From Sessilibacter corallicola (lineage in GTDB: Bacteria; Pseudomonadota; Gammaproteobacteria; Pseudomonadales; Cellvibrionaceae), in the NCBI RefSeq assembly GCF_021290925.1, contig NZ_JAJSLX010000001.1, forward strand, positions 372,001 to 436,000: a DNA stretch of 64,000 bases, written 5' to 3'. A model generated the notes under the pieces. That model worked only from the letters and a program-made list of their open reading frames with translations, ran no database searches and was not told where the DNA came from. The position numbers and the translations under genes were made by a program. Of the stretch, positions 9,193 to 18,988 are shown piece after piece (position 1 is the first letter of the stretch; each line of letters starts with the position of its first letter).

Positions 9193-10821
9193 ATGACCAA
9201 AAATATTTTTCACGATGTGCTGATCATTGGCTCCGGCGCAGCAGGATTAACCACCGCGCTGCATATACCCGAAAACTACTCCGTGGCAGTAATCAGCAAA
9301 GGCGAACTCAGTGAAGGCTCAACACAGTGGGCACAAGGTGGAATTGCCGCTGTGCTAGATAATGAAGATACCGTCGACAAACACGTCAGTGACACCCTGA
9401 TTGCTGGCGGTGGTCTGTGTCACGAATCAGCTGTACGTTTTACCGTTGAAAACAGCAAAGAAGCCATCGAATGGTTGATTGAGCAAGGCGTAGAGTTCAC
9501 CAAAGATTCCTCCAATGACAACTACCACCTAACAAAAGAAGGTGGTCACACTCACCGAAGAATTATCCACAGCGCCGACGCTACCGGGCGCGCTGTGCAC
9601 GGTACACTGATCGACGCGGTAAAAAAGAAACCCAATATCGAGTTCTTTACCAATCAAATCGCCATTGATCTGGTCACACAAGCCGACGCAGACTCTCCCA
9701 AATATCGCTGCACAGGGGCTTATATCTACAACCGAAACACTGACGCGGTGACTCTGTTCCAAGCAAAGGTCGTCATCTTGGCAACCGGAGGCAGCAGTAA
9801 AGTTTACCTGTATACCAGTAACCCCGACGGCAGCAGCGGCGACGGCATTGCAATGGCCTGGCGCGCCGGATGCAGAATTGCCAACATGGAATTCAATCAA
9901 TTCCATCCAACCTGTTTGTACCACCCCAACGCTAAGACGTTTTTGTTAACGGAAGCTTTGCGTGGCGAAGGTGCGCACTTGATTTTGCCCAATGGCGATC
10001 GATTTATGGATCGCTTCCATAAACTCAAAGAGCTGGCACCAAGAGACGTGGTCGCTCGCGCCATCGACCACGAAATGAAGCGCCTGGGTTGTGATTGTGT
10101 CTTTTTGGATATTTCCCATAAATCCGAAGATTTTATCGCCAGCCACTTCCCAACCGTGAAAGCCGAGTGCTTAAAATACGGCATTGATATCACCAAGCAG
10201 CCAATTCCTGTAGTTCCGGCGGCTCACTATACCTGCGGCGGCGTGGTAGTCGACAAGCATGGGCGGACGGATTTGCTCAATTTGTACGCCATTGGTGAAG
10301 CCTCATTCACTGGCTTACACGGCGCCAACCGCATGGCCAGCAACTCATTATTGGAATGCATCGTTTACGGGCGATCAGCGGCTCAAGACATCATTGAACA
10401 AATTTCGAACATCAGCAAACCTGAATATCAACCAGAATGGGATGAAAGCCGAGTCACCGATTCTGATGAAGATGTTGTCATCTCGCACAACTGGGACGAG
10501 CTTCGTCGCTTTATGTGGGATTACGTAGGCATTGTTCGAACAGGAAAACGCCTAGAAAGAGCGTTGCATCGAATTAAGTTGTTGCAGCGAGAAATCAGCG
10601 ACTACTATTCAAACTACAAAGTCAGCAACGATTTGATTGAGCTTAGAAATTTATCGTTAGTAGCACAGCTTATTATACGATCGGCCATGGCAAGAAAAGA
10701 GAGCCGAGGTTTGCACTACTCATTGGATTACCCAAACCTTAAACCATTTGCCAGAGACACAGTGTTGGTTCCGATTAACTTTGCCGGCCAAGACGTGATT
10801 GTAGGCAGAAGTGAAACTTAA
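9193..10821 (+). CDS. nadB: L-aspartate oxidase
   Basis: FAD enzyme that oxidises L-aspartate to iminoaspartate, the first step of NAD synthesis, acting with quinolinate synthase NadA. It has 542 residues. The FAD-binding motif GSGAAGL lies at residues 13-19, with [10 protein letters not shown] shortly after, the active-site region HPTCLYHP, and the C-terminal FAD contact [13 protein letters not shown]. The length is normal for NadB and shorter than succinate dehydrogenase flavoprotein. It is divergent from rpoE, as in Pseudomonas and E. coli, and ends just before a strong terminator. Confidence 0.97.
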   Translation: MTKNIFHDVLIIGSGAAGLTTALHIPENYSVAVISKGELSEGSTQWAQGGIAAVLDNEDTVDKHVSDTLIAGGGLCHESAVRFTVENSKEAIEWLIEQGVEFTKDSSNDNYHLTKEGGHTHRRIIHSADATGRAVHGTLIDAVKKKPNIEFFTNQIAIDLVTQADADSPKYRCTGAYIYNRNTDAVTLFQAKVVILATGGSSKVYLYTSNPDGSSGDGIAMAWRAGCRIANMEFNQFHPTCLYHPNAKTFLLTEALRGEGAHLILPNGDRFMDRFHKLKELAPRDVVARAIDHEMKRLGCDCVFLDISHKSEDFIASHFPTVKAECLKYGIDITKQPIPVVPAAHYTCGGVVVDKHGRTDLLNLYAIGEASFTGLHGANRMASNSLLECIVYGRSAAQDIIEQISNISKPEYQPEWDESRVTDSDEDVVISHNWDELRRFMWDYVGIVRTGKRLERALHRIKLLQREISDYYSNYKVSNDLIELRNLSLVAQLIIRSAMARKESRGLHYSLDYPNLKPFARDTVLVPINFAGQDVIVGRSET

Positions 10822-10846
10822 AAACCTTGTTTTTATTTGTACCCAT

Positions 10847-10876
10847 AAAAAAAGCCCCTAAAGTTAGGGGCTTTTT
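10847..10876. terminator. Bidirectional intrinsic terminator
   Basis: Stem AAGCCCCT/AGGGGCTT with A-run before and T-run after, between the convergent ends of nadB and the beta-propeller gene. It can serve both. Confidence 0.9.
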
Positions 10877-10906
10877 CATTAATAAAGTAGATAAACTATT
10901 TATTAA

Positions 10907-12022
10907 TTAGAAGGTGATCAAACCGTTTGAAGAACCTGGAAGCTCATCGGTATCAGCAACTTCTTTAAGATCTGCACGACGACCTTTAACGAAGAACGCA
11001 TCGATAGTACCTTCACCGTTAGTTAGGGTGTAAACAATACGACCGTTTTCAGAAAGAGCGATGTCTACTGGGAAGTTATCTTCAGTAGTAGCAGCAATGT
11101 CGTTGATTAGGCTTAAATCACCACGACGGTTAGTGCGATAGATAGAAAGAGTGTTAGTGATGGTGTTAGTTACGTAAGCAACACGACCGCCTTTGTTGAA
11201 CACAACCCAACATGCAGCACGACCAGAGTTTACAACACCACCAGTAAGAACAGTCAAAGAACCGTCTTCGTTAACGTCGTAGGAAGAAACACCAGCGCCT
11301 AGACCGATGTCTGGACCGCCACCAACAGTAGCTTCAGAAACTACCAAGTGACCGAAACGGTCGAAGTCGAAACCGAAAGGAACAGGAAGAGCAGATTCAG
11401 TAGCAACCAACTCACCTGGACGACCGTCTTCAAGTACTGGGTAAGTTACGATCAAATCAGTTAGCTTCTCAGTAACAACAAGGAACTTGCCGTCTGGAGT
11501 GAAACTGATTTGCGCAGGAGCAGTACCAGTACCACTTAGTGGAGCGCTAGAGTTTGGAAGAGCTAACAACTTACCGTTACGACGAACTTTGTAACCAGCA
11601 ATGTTATCAGAACCTTGGTTTACAACGTAAAGAAGGTCACCGTATTGAGCCAAGCTGATTGGCTGAGAACCTTGAGCGTCAACAGTTTGGATCAACTTAA
11701 CAGACTTCTCACCAATTTTGAAAACAGAAAGGCTGTCACTACCAGTGTTAATCGCGTAAATGAAATCGCCGTTTTCGCTAACGATCAAACCGTCTTGGTT
11801 AGAAATCATTGGAGCACCGGTACCAGCACCACCAGTAGCAACTGAATCTAATTTAACAATTCCTTTTCCAGGAATGTGGGTGAAAACTAATAGCTCGTTA
11901 CCTTCCGCAGCGTTAGACAAAGTCGCGATACGTGGTAGGTAATAAGCATTTGCAGCAGATACAGAAAGCACTGAGACCAGCAACATAGCTGCTGATAGCA
12001 ATACATTAATTGACTTTTTCAT
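10907..12022 (-). CDS. Secreted beta-propeller protein (lactonase-like)
   Basis: 371 residues with a clear signal peptide (cleavage after SAANA, about residue 26), so exported. The mature part is built of repeating units of about 45-50 residues with patterns such as ENGDFIYAINTGSDSLSVFKI, NQGSDNIAGYKV and PDGKFLVVTEKLTDLIVTYPV, the pattern of seven-bladed propellers of the YncE/6-phosphogluconolactonase (COG2706) type. I see no enzyme-specific residues that would settle catalysis, and an exported location speaks against cytoplasmic phosphogluconolactonase. It stands alone behind a long AT-rich upstream region. The ligand or substrate is unknown. Confidence 0.8.
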   Translation of the reverse strand: MKKSINVLLSAAMLLVSVLSVSAANAYYLPRIATLSNAAEGNELLVFTHIPGKGIVKLDSVATGGAGTGAPMISNQDGLIVSENGDFIYAINTGSDSLSVFKIGEKSVKLIQTVDAQGSQPISLAQYGDLLYVVNQGSDNIAGYKVRRNGKLLALPNSSAPLSGTGTAPAQISFTPDGKFLVVTEKLTDLIVTYPVLEDGRPGELVATESALPVPFGFDFDRFGHLVVSEATVGGGPDIGLGAGVSSYDVNEDGSLTVLTGGVVNSGRAACWVVFNKGGRVAYVTNTITNTLSIYRTNRRGDLSLINDIAATTEDNFPVDIALSENGRIVYTLTNGEGTIDAFFVKGRRADLKEVADTDELPGSSNGLITF

Positions 12023-12634
12023 AAGAGTTCCATGAAGAATGATTAATGGTTAAGAAAAAATACGTACTTTTGAAAATGATCTAAAAACTTAAATCAATTA
12101 TTTAATTATTAGGAATTATATGGTCTTACTCACAACCGCACGCACAATATAACACAGCGTTTTTTTCAAAAATTATTTCTACAGCGTGAAAAAAAATGGT
12201 TTGTACGTTTTTTTATAATTCTATTTAGTAACCTATAAAAAATTACCTTTACCCAACCGTTTTTCTCCAAACACAATTCAGTTAAAAAAATCAATATGAA
12301 TAATTCAGGTATTTGAGATTAAACCCTCATAAATCCAACAAAACCGGATAACCTTTGATCTTAATTTTCAATGGTTATTAGAAAAACTGATAGATACCCT
12401 CAATATTGACATATAACTGAAAAACTTTTGATCAAAATACACCCAAAAGCTTTACATTAAACAGCCGACTGTAAATGATCGCCAGAAAGCAAAACAATGA
12501 ATTTCGTTATAACTGCGTTATTATTCTCACGAAATAATAACAACAATAAGCTGGAAACAACGCTATTTTGAGTGCCTCTAAATTATTAAAAATAATTTAT
12601 CGAATAATAAAGATTAAAAATTGCCAGTCAGAAA
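12023..12634. other. AT-rich non-coding spacer
   Basis: About 610 very AT-rich bases upstream of the beta-propeller gene and downstream of rtcA. No gene or RNA is recognisable. It should hold the promoter of the beta-propeller gene, but I cannot single one out. Confidence 0.4.
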
Positions 12635-12673
12635 CGAAAAAAGCCCGCTTATTTCATTTAAAAGTAAGCGAGC
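12635..12673 (-). terminator. Intrinsic terminator after rtcA
   Basis: On the minus strand, a stem of GCTCGCTTACTTT against AAATAAGCGGGC (one or two mismatches) is followed by TTTTTT. It lies about 55 bases past the rtcA stop. Confidence 0.8.
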
Positions 12674-12726
12674 AGAGATAAAAAGCGACAATAGTTATAA
12701 ACTATTTATCTAGCATAAAATTGTTA

Positions 12727-13794
12727 TTAACAAGCTATCGGCGATACAAAGACCTTCCATAAATTGGCCTTAAGTTTTGTGTATTTAACATCACCACCGA
12801 ACAATTTAATAACATCACCGTTGGTTTTAGCGTGCAAAGTTAACTCGTTAGTTGTGAACTCACCTCCGCCACACAAGGCCAACGGCAGCATTAATTGATC
12901 CGCCAAATATTCCGATGCTTGAGCACCACTTTCCATAAGTTCACTACAACGCCGATATAATTTTTCTGCAACTTGTTCGGCAGACAATTTATGTTCGCCC
13001 AACTGCATTAGAACATTGGAATATCCTTGATTAGCAATTGTCGCAATTAATACGTTGCCCTGACCAAGAGTGTTAATTCGCTTATCTTCAGTATTAAGGT
13101 CAATGTTTTTTGCTAAATGTCGAAATTTTTCAATTTCGCGAAAATTAATCGACTTAGGAATATTACTGGAGACTGCCTGTAACTTAATATTAATGTCTTT
13201 GTCATCGTTCTTTTCGAAAACACAGGCTTTGTTTTTTTCCACATCCGAGCGTGGGTACACCGTAGCAGTCCATCGTCCACCCCCAGCCGGAGAAAAGCCG
13301 TAGCGATCTAATTCCACATCGGCATTTATTCCCAACTGTTTACAAAACACCAAAAAACTCTCGGTGATAAAATCCAACGCGGGTGCCTTTGGATTGTGAG
13401 TGCCGCCTTCAAACACAATTTCAGAAACTTGATTGGTCTTAAGAACCAAAGGCAACAACACCGTTTGAAAAACTAAACACGTACTACCTGCTGTACTGAT
13501 TTTAAAACAATAGCGACCGGGCTGAACTTTTCCTGGGTAGAAAGAAATCTCATTGCTGCCTAAAAAGTCTCCTTCTACATAAGCGCCACAGATTTCTTTC
13601 GCCGCACGAACGCAGGTTAAATGTTGTCGCAGCAACCCGGGTTTCGAACGTTTTTTTCTGATATTGATCAACCGAATAGGTCGCTGCAAACAAACGGCAA
13701 GAGTTAATGAGGATCGTAAAATTTGACCACCACCTTCACCAACACTCCCGTCGATAACCAACAATGGATGCGCAACTTCCTGTAAACTATTCAT
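12727..13794 (-). CDS. rtcA: RNA 3'-terminal phosphate cyclase
   Basis: Converts RNA 3'-phosphate ends to 2',3'-cyclic phosphates using ATP, through an adenylated histidine. It has 355 residues, in the family range. Visible motifs are GEGGGQILRSSL (about 19-30), the FEGGTHNPKAPALDFI block, and SPAGGGRW. It lies 101 bases downstream of rtcB and is probably co-transcribed, with RtcB able to use or reverse its product. Divergent rtcR completes the classic repair operon layout. Confidence 0.96.
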   Translation of the reverse strand: MNSLQEVAHPLLVIDGSVGEGGGQILRSSLTLAVCLQRPIRLINIRKKRSKPGLLRQHLTCVRAAKEICGAYVEGDFLGSNEISFYPGKVQPGRYCFKISTAGSTCLVFQTVLLPLVLKTNQVSEIVFEGGTHNPKAPALDFITESFLVFCKQLGINADVELDRYGFSPAGGGRWTATVYPRSDVEKNKACVFEKNDDKDINIKLQAVSSNIPKSINFREIEKFRHLAKNIDLNTEDKRINTLGQGNVLIATIANQGYSNVLMQLGEHKLSAEQVAEKLYRRCSELMESGAQASEYLADQLMLPLALCGGGEFTTNELTLHAKTNGDVIKLFGGDVKYTKLKANLWKVFVSPIAC

Positions 13795-13895
13795 AGCGTT
13801 CTATTTCTTCTAATTAAGAGGAGCCTTAAAAATTAATCAGAGACTCCTTATTATTCCTACTTGCTTTTCTTTTACGTACTCAGCCTTTTTCGTAC

Positions 13896-15113
13896 TCAAC
13901 CTTTCACACACACAACTTGTTTTAATGTGTAAACCACTTCCACCAAATCAGACTGAGCCGCCATGACTTTTTCAATGGGTTTATAAGCCGACGGAGTTTC
14001 GTCAATTACATCAGCGTCTTTCCGGCATTCAACGCCATCAGTTGCTTTTAAATGCTCTTCCATCGAAACCAGTTTCTTCGCTTTGGTTCGTGACATCACG
14101 CGGCCAGCACCGTGGCTGCAACTGCAAAAACTCTCTTGCGCACCTAATCCACGAACAATGAAAGATTTCGCTCCCATGCTGCCTGGGATAATTCCCATCT
14201 CACCTTTACGGGCTCGAACCGCACCTTTGCGCGTAACCAGCACGTCTTTTCCGTAGTGATGTTCGCGCGAAACGTAGTTGTGATGACAATTCACGGCCTC
14301 TAATTGCGCGTTAAACTCCATTCCTAGTGAGCTTTTCAATGCCGCAATCGCACGCATCATCATGACTTCACGATTAACACGGGCAAAATTTTGCGCCCAA
14401 TCAACCGCTTCAATATAGTCATTAAAATGGTCGCTCCCTTCAGGCAAATACGAAAGGTCTGAATCGGGCAACTGAATCTGCCAGCGCTCCATATCTTTTT
14501 TAGCAACGTCAATAAAGTGAGTACCGATTCGATTTCCCACACCTCTGGAACCGGAATGCAACATAATCCAAACGTCTTGGTTTTCATCCAGACACACTTC
14601 CACAAAATGGTTGCCCGTTCCCAGCGTTCCCAGATGCTTCACATTATTGGTATTTTTCAGCACCTGGTGTTTTTCCTGCAAAACATCAAAGCGTTCGGAC
14701 AAACCCGACCACGCAGCCGCAACATCATCGGGAATGTCACACCAGGCCCCCTTATCACGTCGGCCGCGTCTCATTGAACGGCCGTGGGGTATTGCCGCTT
14801 CCATTGCAAAGCGAACAGCGCTTAAATTATCGGGTAACTGCTTGGCGGTTAGGCTGGTTTTAACCGCCATCATGCCACAGCCGATGTCTACACCAACGGC
14901 CGCGGGAATTACCGCACCCAATGTCGGCACGACACTGCCAATAGTGGCTCCTTTCCCCAAATGGACATCTGGCATTGCCGCTACCCATTTGTGAATAAAC
15001 GGCAAACGAGAAATATTTTTCAGCTGAGCCCGCGCCTTGTCTTCGAACGGAACCCCTTTTGTCCATGTTTTAATTGGCACGCCGCCATCTTGCATCACTT
15101 CATAATTAGCCAT
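13896..15113 (-). CDS. rtcB: RNA-splicing ligase RtcB
   Basis: GTP- and manganese-dependent ligase that joins 2',3'-cyclic phosphate or 3'-phosphate RNA ends to 5'-hydroxyl ends. It has 405 residues, close to E. coli RtcB (408). The metal-binding cysteine lies in GVDIGCGM (C79), with HSGSRGVGNRIG, the NCHHNYVSREHH histidines, and the guanylylated histidine region SHGAGRVMSRTKAKK. No archease gene is nearby. It is transcribed divergently from rtcR and carries a good sigma-54 promoter match upstream. Confidence 0.97.
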   Translation of the reverse strand: MANYEVMQDGGVPIKTWTKGVPFEDKARAQLKNISRLPFIHKWVAAMPDVHLGKGATIGSVVPTLGAVIPAAVGVDIGCGMMAVKTSLTAKQLPDNLSAVRFAMEAAIPHGRSMRRGRRDKGAWCDIPDDVAAAWSGLSERFDVLQEKHQVLKNTNNVKHLGTLGTGNHFVEVCLDENQDVWIMLHSGSRGVGNRIGTHFIDVAKKDMERWQIQLPDSDLSYLPEGSDHFNDYIEAVDWAQNFARVNREVMMMRAIAALKSSLGMEFNAQLEAVNCHHNYVSREHHYGKDVLVTRKGAVRARKGEMGIIPGSMGAKSFIVRGLGAQESFCSCSHGAGRVMSRTKAKKLVSMEEHLKATDGVECRKDADVIDETPSAYKPIEKVMAAQSDLVEVVYTLKQVVCVKG

Positions 15114-15198
15114 TTCTAATTCCTTATCGATTCGGCTTTGCTGTCATTCTATGTTTGAGTAACCCCAAGCGGGCCCCCCTATACAGTCACCGGTAAAT

Positions 15199-15215
15199 AG
15201 CGATAAACGGACCAA
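15199..15215 (-). promoter_or_regulatory. Sigma-54 promoter of rtcBA
   Basis: The minus-strand sequence TTGGTCCGTTTATCGCT matches the sigma-54 consensus TTGGCACG-N4-TTGCW at 10 of 13 fixed positions, with the invariant GG and GC ten bases apart. It lies about 85 bases before the rtcB start, on the side controlled by the sigma-54 activator RtcR. Confidence 0.75.
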
Positions 15216-15380
15216 CAAAGAAAACAATGCTTAAAAACACCTAACCCACTGTTTTGATTAAATTATTTCAAAGAAGAGGAAATTATCATCATTCTGACAG
15301 ACATCATTAAATATCTTTTTCGATATAACAATATCCAATAGAATATCAAGCTATTGAGTTCAATCGATACGAGCATTGAA

Positions 15381-16973
15381 ATGAAAAGCGTTGTCTTTAG
15401 CCTTTTGGGCACCAATTTAGATTACAAAGGTAAGGGAGCAGACCGCTGGAACCGCTGGCGCCCTAACATAGCAATCTGCCAGCAGGAAACCATGATTGTG
15501 GATCGCCTAGAACTGATCTTCGACAATCACTCGCAAAAGCTCGCCGACCAAGCAACTCAAGACATCAACGCTATTTCGCCGGAAACCGACGTTGTTCATC
15601 ACCGTTTAAACTTTGTTAATCCTTGGGACTTTGAAGGCGTTTTTTCCGGCCTTATGGATTTCGCCCGTAGTTATGAATTTAATACTCAAGATGAAGAATA
15701 TTTAATTCACATCACCACGGGTACTCACGTTGCGCAAATTTGCTGGTATTTGTTGACAGAAGCCCATTATTTTCCCGCAAAATTACTGCAGTCATCGCCG
15801 AGCAAAGAAAGGAACGATACGATCGGCAATTATCAGATTATCGATTTAGATTTATCGAAATACGATCAAATCGCCGCTCGCTTCCAACGCGAACACACCG
15901 AAGGCGCAGCGTTCCTAAAAAGTGGCATTCATACGAATAACACTGAATTCAATAACATGATTGAACAACTCGAAAAGGTGTCTCTTCGTTCGAGTGAACC
16001 CATTTTACTCACTGGCGCAACGGGTGCGGGTAAATCTCAATTGGCAGAGCGAATTTTTGAACTGAGAAAATTACGCTCGAAATTAAAAGGCGAATTGGTC
16101 ACCGTTAACTGCGCGACTCTCGCTGGTGAAAACGCTATGTCGACACTGTTCGGCCACAAAAAAGGATCGTTTACCGGTGCGACCAGTGACCGAGCGGGAT
16201 TATTAAAACAAGCCAACAATGGATTACTATTTCTCGATGAAATTGGCGAACTGGGGTTAGACGAACAAGCCATGCTATTAAGAGCCATCGAAAAAAAGTC
16301 TTTTCTTCCCTTCGGCTCCGACAAAGAAATAGAAAGCAATTTTCAGCTCATTGCGGGAACCAACAAAAACCTAATTAACGCCTCAAAAAACGGCGAGTTT
16401 AGAGAAGATTTGCTAGCACGTATCGATTTATGGAGTTATCACCTACCGTCATTAAAAGACAGAATTGAAGATTTAGAACCCAACATTGAGTTTGAATTAG
16501 AAAAATTCAGCCAAAAATCAGGTTCATTAGTGTCTTTTAACAAAAGCGCAAAATCGACCTACTTAACATTCAGCAAAAGCCCACAAGCAACCTGGAACGC
16601 AAACTTTCGCGACCTAAATGCAAGCATTACTCGCATGGCAACTCTGGCAGATGGCGCGCGAATTACCGAAGACATTGTTCAAGAAGAAATAATTCGCCTC
16701 AAACATAAATGGCAACCTTACAAAACAACAACACAACAAGGCATTAATCTATTAGACTACATTGATCAAAATCGACTGGCGCAACTCGATCTGTTGGATC
16801 AATTGCAATTGCAAAGCGTCATTAAAGTTTGCCAAGAAAGCGACTCTATGGCGGATGCCGGTAGAAAACTGTTTAACGTCAGCAGAACGCAGAAAAGCTC
16901 AACCAACGATTCTCACCGAATCCGGCAATTATTATCCAAGTACGAACTGAATTTTCGCGACTTAAAACAATGA
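15381..16973 (+). CDS. rtcR: Sigma-54-dependent activator RtcR
   Basis: Transcriptional activator of rtcBA. It has 530 residues from the ATG chosen here (E. coli RtcR is 532); an upstream in-frame TTG at 15354 would add nine residues that do not resemble the family. The N-terminal RtcR regulatory domain, CARF-related, includes DYLIH-like EEYLIHITTGTHVAQICW. The AAA+ domain follows, with Walker A GATGAGKS near 212-219, the sigma-54 contact loop at 262-267, and Walker B LFLDEIGELG. The C-terminus has the helix-turn-helix region (AGRKLFNVSRTQKSS). The contact loop reads GSFTGA instead of the usual GAFTGA. It is divergent from rtcB, which has a sigma-54 promoter. Confidence 0.96.
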   Translation: MKSVVFSLLGTNLDYKGKGADRWNRWRPNIAICQQETMIVDRLELIFDNHSQKLADQATQDINAISPETDVVHHRLNFVNPWDFEGVFSGLMDFARSYEFNTQDEEYLIHITTGTHVAQICWYLLTEAHYFPAKLLQSSPSKERNDTIGNYQIIDLDLSKYDQIAARFQREHTEGAAFLKSGIHTNNTEFNNMIEQLEKVSLRSSEPILLTGATGAGKSQLAERIFELRKLRSKLKGELVTVNCATLAGENAMSTLFGHKKGSFTGATSDRAGLLKQANNGLLFLDEIGELGLDEQAMLLRAIEKKSFLPFGSDKEIESNFQLIAGTNKNLINASKNGEFREDLLARIDLWSYHLPSLKDRIEDLEPNIEFELEKFSQKSGSLVSFNKSAKSTYLTFSKSPQATWNANFRDLNASITRMATLADGARITEDIVQEEIIRLKHKWQPYKTTTQQGINLLDYIDQNRLAQLDLLDQLQLQSVIKVCQESDSMADAGRKLFNVSRTQKSSTNDSHRIRQLLSKYELNFRDLKQ

Positions 16974-17012
16974 CGGTTTGATCACAATGAAAAGCATTTT
17001 ACTAAAAGTGTA

Positions 17013-17420
17013 TTAACTGCATTGTCCAGTAACAATTAATGCTTTCAGTTGTTTGAATACAGGAATTCCCAACTGCTTTTTCGCCAAAATAAAATTTGCA
17101 CGTCGAGAAAATAAGTTTCGTGACCGGTTATTAAAAACAAGTTTTAAAAATGAATTGCCGACAAATTGCGCCTTATAAAGGACCAAAGTTTCGATCTCAT
17201 CGCCGCGTTTTATTCGCCACCCGGTTGAAGGTGAGAACAATAACACCCCGTTATAACGTTTACGATCTTGAAAATAACCATAAATACTGACACCAATGCT
17301 TAGTATTGCTAACGTCAGAATTACCGGCCAGGTGAAATTTGAAAGAAGTAAAACGCTGAGGAACAACAGTTGCACAATGGCATACTGCCAACTCATAAAC
17401 GCTGGCAGCGCCAATGACAC
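17013..17420 (-). CDS. ygfX: YgfX/CptA-type membrane protein
   Basis: About 135 residues with two adjacent membrane segments near the N-terminus and a basic soluble C-terminal part, the layout of YgfX (protein YgfX, CptA). It directly follows sdhE, as ygfX does in E. coli. The open frame extends upstream to a TTG at 17468 inside sdhE, but a GTG at 17420, two bases past the sdhE stop, gives a family-like N-terminus (SLALPAF...). E. coli CptA was described as a toxin affecting cell division proteins, a role that is disputed. Sequence conservation in this family is low, so the call rests on layout and neighbours. Confidence 0.8.
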   Translation of the reverse strand: MSLALPAFMSWQYAIVQLLFLSVLLLSNFTWPVILTLAILSIGVSIYGYFQDRKRYNGVLLFSPSTGWRIKRGDEIETLVLYKAQFVGNSFLKLVFNNRSRNLFSRRANFILAKKQLGIPVFKQLKALIVTGQCS

Positions 17421-17421
17421 A

Positions 17422-17676
17422 TTAATCGTCCGGCTGAAGACCGGTGTGTGAACGGATGATCTTAACAATTTTTAGAGTTCCTGGTTCTTGCGGATCTACT
17501 TTGTCGATAAACCAAGAAAACATGTCTTGATCTTCGCATTCAAGTAAAGCCCAAAACAACTCTTTGTCGCTTTGCTCAAGGGTGTCGTAGACATTATCGA
17601 TAAATGGCAATAAAACCAAGTCAAGCTCTAACATACCTCGGCGTGCTGCCCAATAAAGTCGATTTTTCTCCATCAC
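17422..17676 (-). CDS. sdhE: FAD assembly factor SdhE
   Basis: Small cytoplasmic protein (84 residues) that assists covalent FAD attachment to succinate dehydrogenase and fumarate reductase flavoproteins. The family signature RRGMLELD (RGxxE) lies at about 13-20, and DMFSWF and the acidic surface are also present. It is followed by ygfX and divergent from ygfZ, the same neighbourhood as in enterics and Pseudomonas. It was once named CptB or YgfY as an antitoxin. Confidence 0.95.
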   Translation of the reverse strand: MMEKNRLYWAARRGMLELDLVLLPFIDNVYDTLEQSDKELFWALLECEDQDMFSWFIDKVDPQEPGTLKIVKIIRSHTGLQPDD

Positions 17677-17835
17677 AACGTCTCGTTACTTATCTAAATT
17701 TTACTTAAGTCAGAGATTATACTGATTTATCACCGCTAAGGTTCAATTTATTACTTATCCATTGATGATCGATCATAAAAAATGTTGAAATACGCCCCGA
17801 TCTAGCCAGACAGGCTAGCAGGAGAATTCAAGAAA

Positions 17836-18879
17836 ATGACCACCTACAAACTTTGGCTAGAGTATCTAAAGCGTTGCGGCGCGAACCTTGAGAACAATTT
17901 AGTTACTTCCTACCCAAATTCAGACAACAAAGACATCAGCACTCGCTTATATGCACTGACTCATCTATCAGTCATTGCTATTCGAGGAGAGCAAGCGCAA
18001 AAGTTTCTCCAGGGGCAAGTCACCTGCGATGTAACGGCGATAACCGAGAACTCCGCTCAATTTGGCGCCCACTGCAATCCGAAAGGACGTGTCATATTTA
18101 ACTTCCTAGCAGCAGGCAGACAGAACGACTATTTGCTGCGTTGCGACAACAGCATTCAGGCCATTGCCCAGAAATCACTGGGAAAATACATGGTTTTCTC
18201 GAAAGCGGATTTTGTTGAAGATGAGTGTGAATACGTTTGTATCGGGCTTAAAGGGCCGAAATCGCAAGAAATCATCGAATCTGTGTTCAAAAACAGCCCG
18301 AATATTGATCTGGAGTCAAAGTTTAACGGAGACACCGTGATCATTAAATTGTCGGACGACCAGTTTGAGCTTTGGATTAAATCCGACCAAGCCGACAGCT
18401 ACTGGGAAACATTGAGCGAAACTTGCCACGTTGAGCCCACCGAGTGCTGGCAGGTGGAAGAAATTCGCCAAGGTAGAGCAACTGTCACCGAGGAAATCAG
18501 CGAAGAATTCACACCTCAGGTGATCAATCTAACCAACTTAGGCGCGGTCAGCTTCACCAAAGGCTGTTACACCGGGCAAGAAGTCGTCGCAAGAATGCAG
18601 TATCTGGGCAAACAAAAAAAGCACACCTACCGTGCCGTTACTGATATCGAAGCTTTCGCTAAAGTTGGTGACAACCTCTACACCGACGGCACCGAGCAAG
18701 CCATCGGTAAAGTGGTAAACGTTGCTTCAACCCGAGACTTCACCAAAGAATTGTTGATCTGCGTCACTGATACTGCTTTTGATACCAATTCGGTCTACTT
18801 GGACCCACAAAAAATCACCAAATTGACTTTAGCCTCCCTCCCCTATGCTATAACTAATGAACACAAAGGAGAGCAATAG
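17836..18879 (+). CDS. ygfZ: Folate-binding tRNA-modifying/Fe-S protein YgfZ
   Basis: YgfZ proteins bind tetrahydrofolate and help the maintenance of certain iron-sulfur enzymes such as MiaB. It has 347 residues with a GcvT-like fold and the family signature KGCYTGQEVVARMQY near residues 246-260, whose cysteine is conserved. An AGGAGA site precedes the ATG. It is divergent from sdhE-ygfX, and its stop is about 110 bases before the HDOD gene, with a hairpin between. Confidence 0.94.
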   Translation: MTTYKLWLEYLKRCGANLENNLVTSYPNSDNKDISTRLYALTHLSVIAIRGEQAQKFLQGQVTCDVTAITENSAQFGAHCNPKGRVIFNFLAAGRQNDYLLRCDNSIQAIAQKSLGKYMVFSKADFVEDECEYVCIGLKGPKSQEIIESVFKNSPNIDLESKFNGDTVIIKLSDDQFELWIKSDQADSYWETLSETCHVEPTECWQVEEIRQGRATVTEEISEEFTPQVINLTNLGAVSFTKGCYTGQEVVARMQYLGKQKKHTYRAVTDIEAFAKVGDNLYTDGTEQAIGKVVNVASTRDFTKELLICVTDTAFDTNSVYLDPQKITKLTLASLPYAITNEHKGEQ

Positions 18880-18926
18880 CGATCTGACCTCTGGCATTGC
18901 TCGTTCGCTTTCTTCTGCATTAGCCG

Positions 18927-18955
18927 ATTAATGAGCCGCGCACCGGCGCATTAAT
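18927..18955. repeat. Hairpin between ygfZ and HDOD gene
   Basis: Imperfect inverted repeat ATTAATGAGCCG/CCGGCGCATTAAT with a short loop, in the 109-base spacer. There is no T-run, so it is not a standard terminator; it could affect expression of the downstream gene. Confidence 0.5.
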
Positions 18956-18988
18956 CTCTGGGTGGCAGCATATTTTGGGGAGTGGTCG

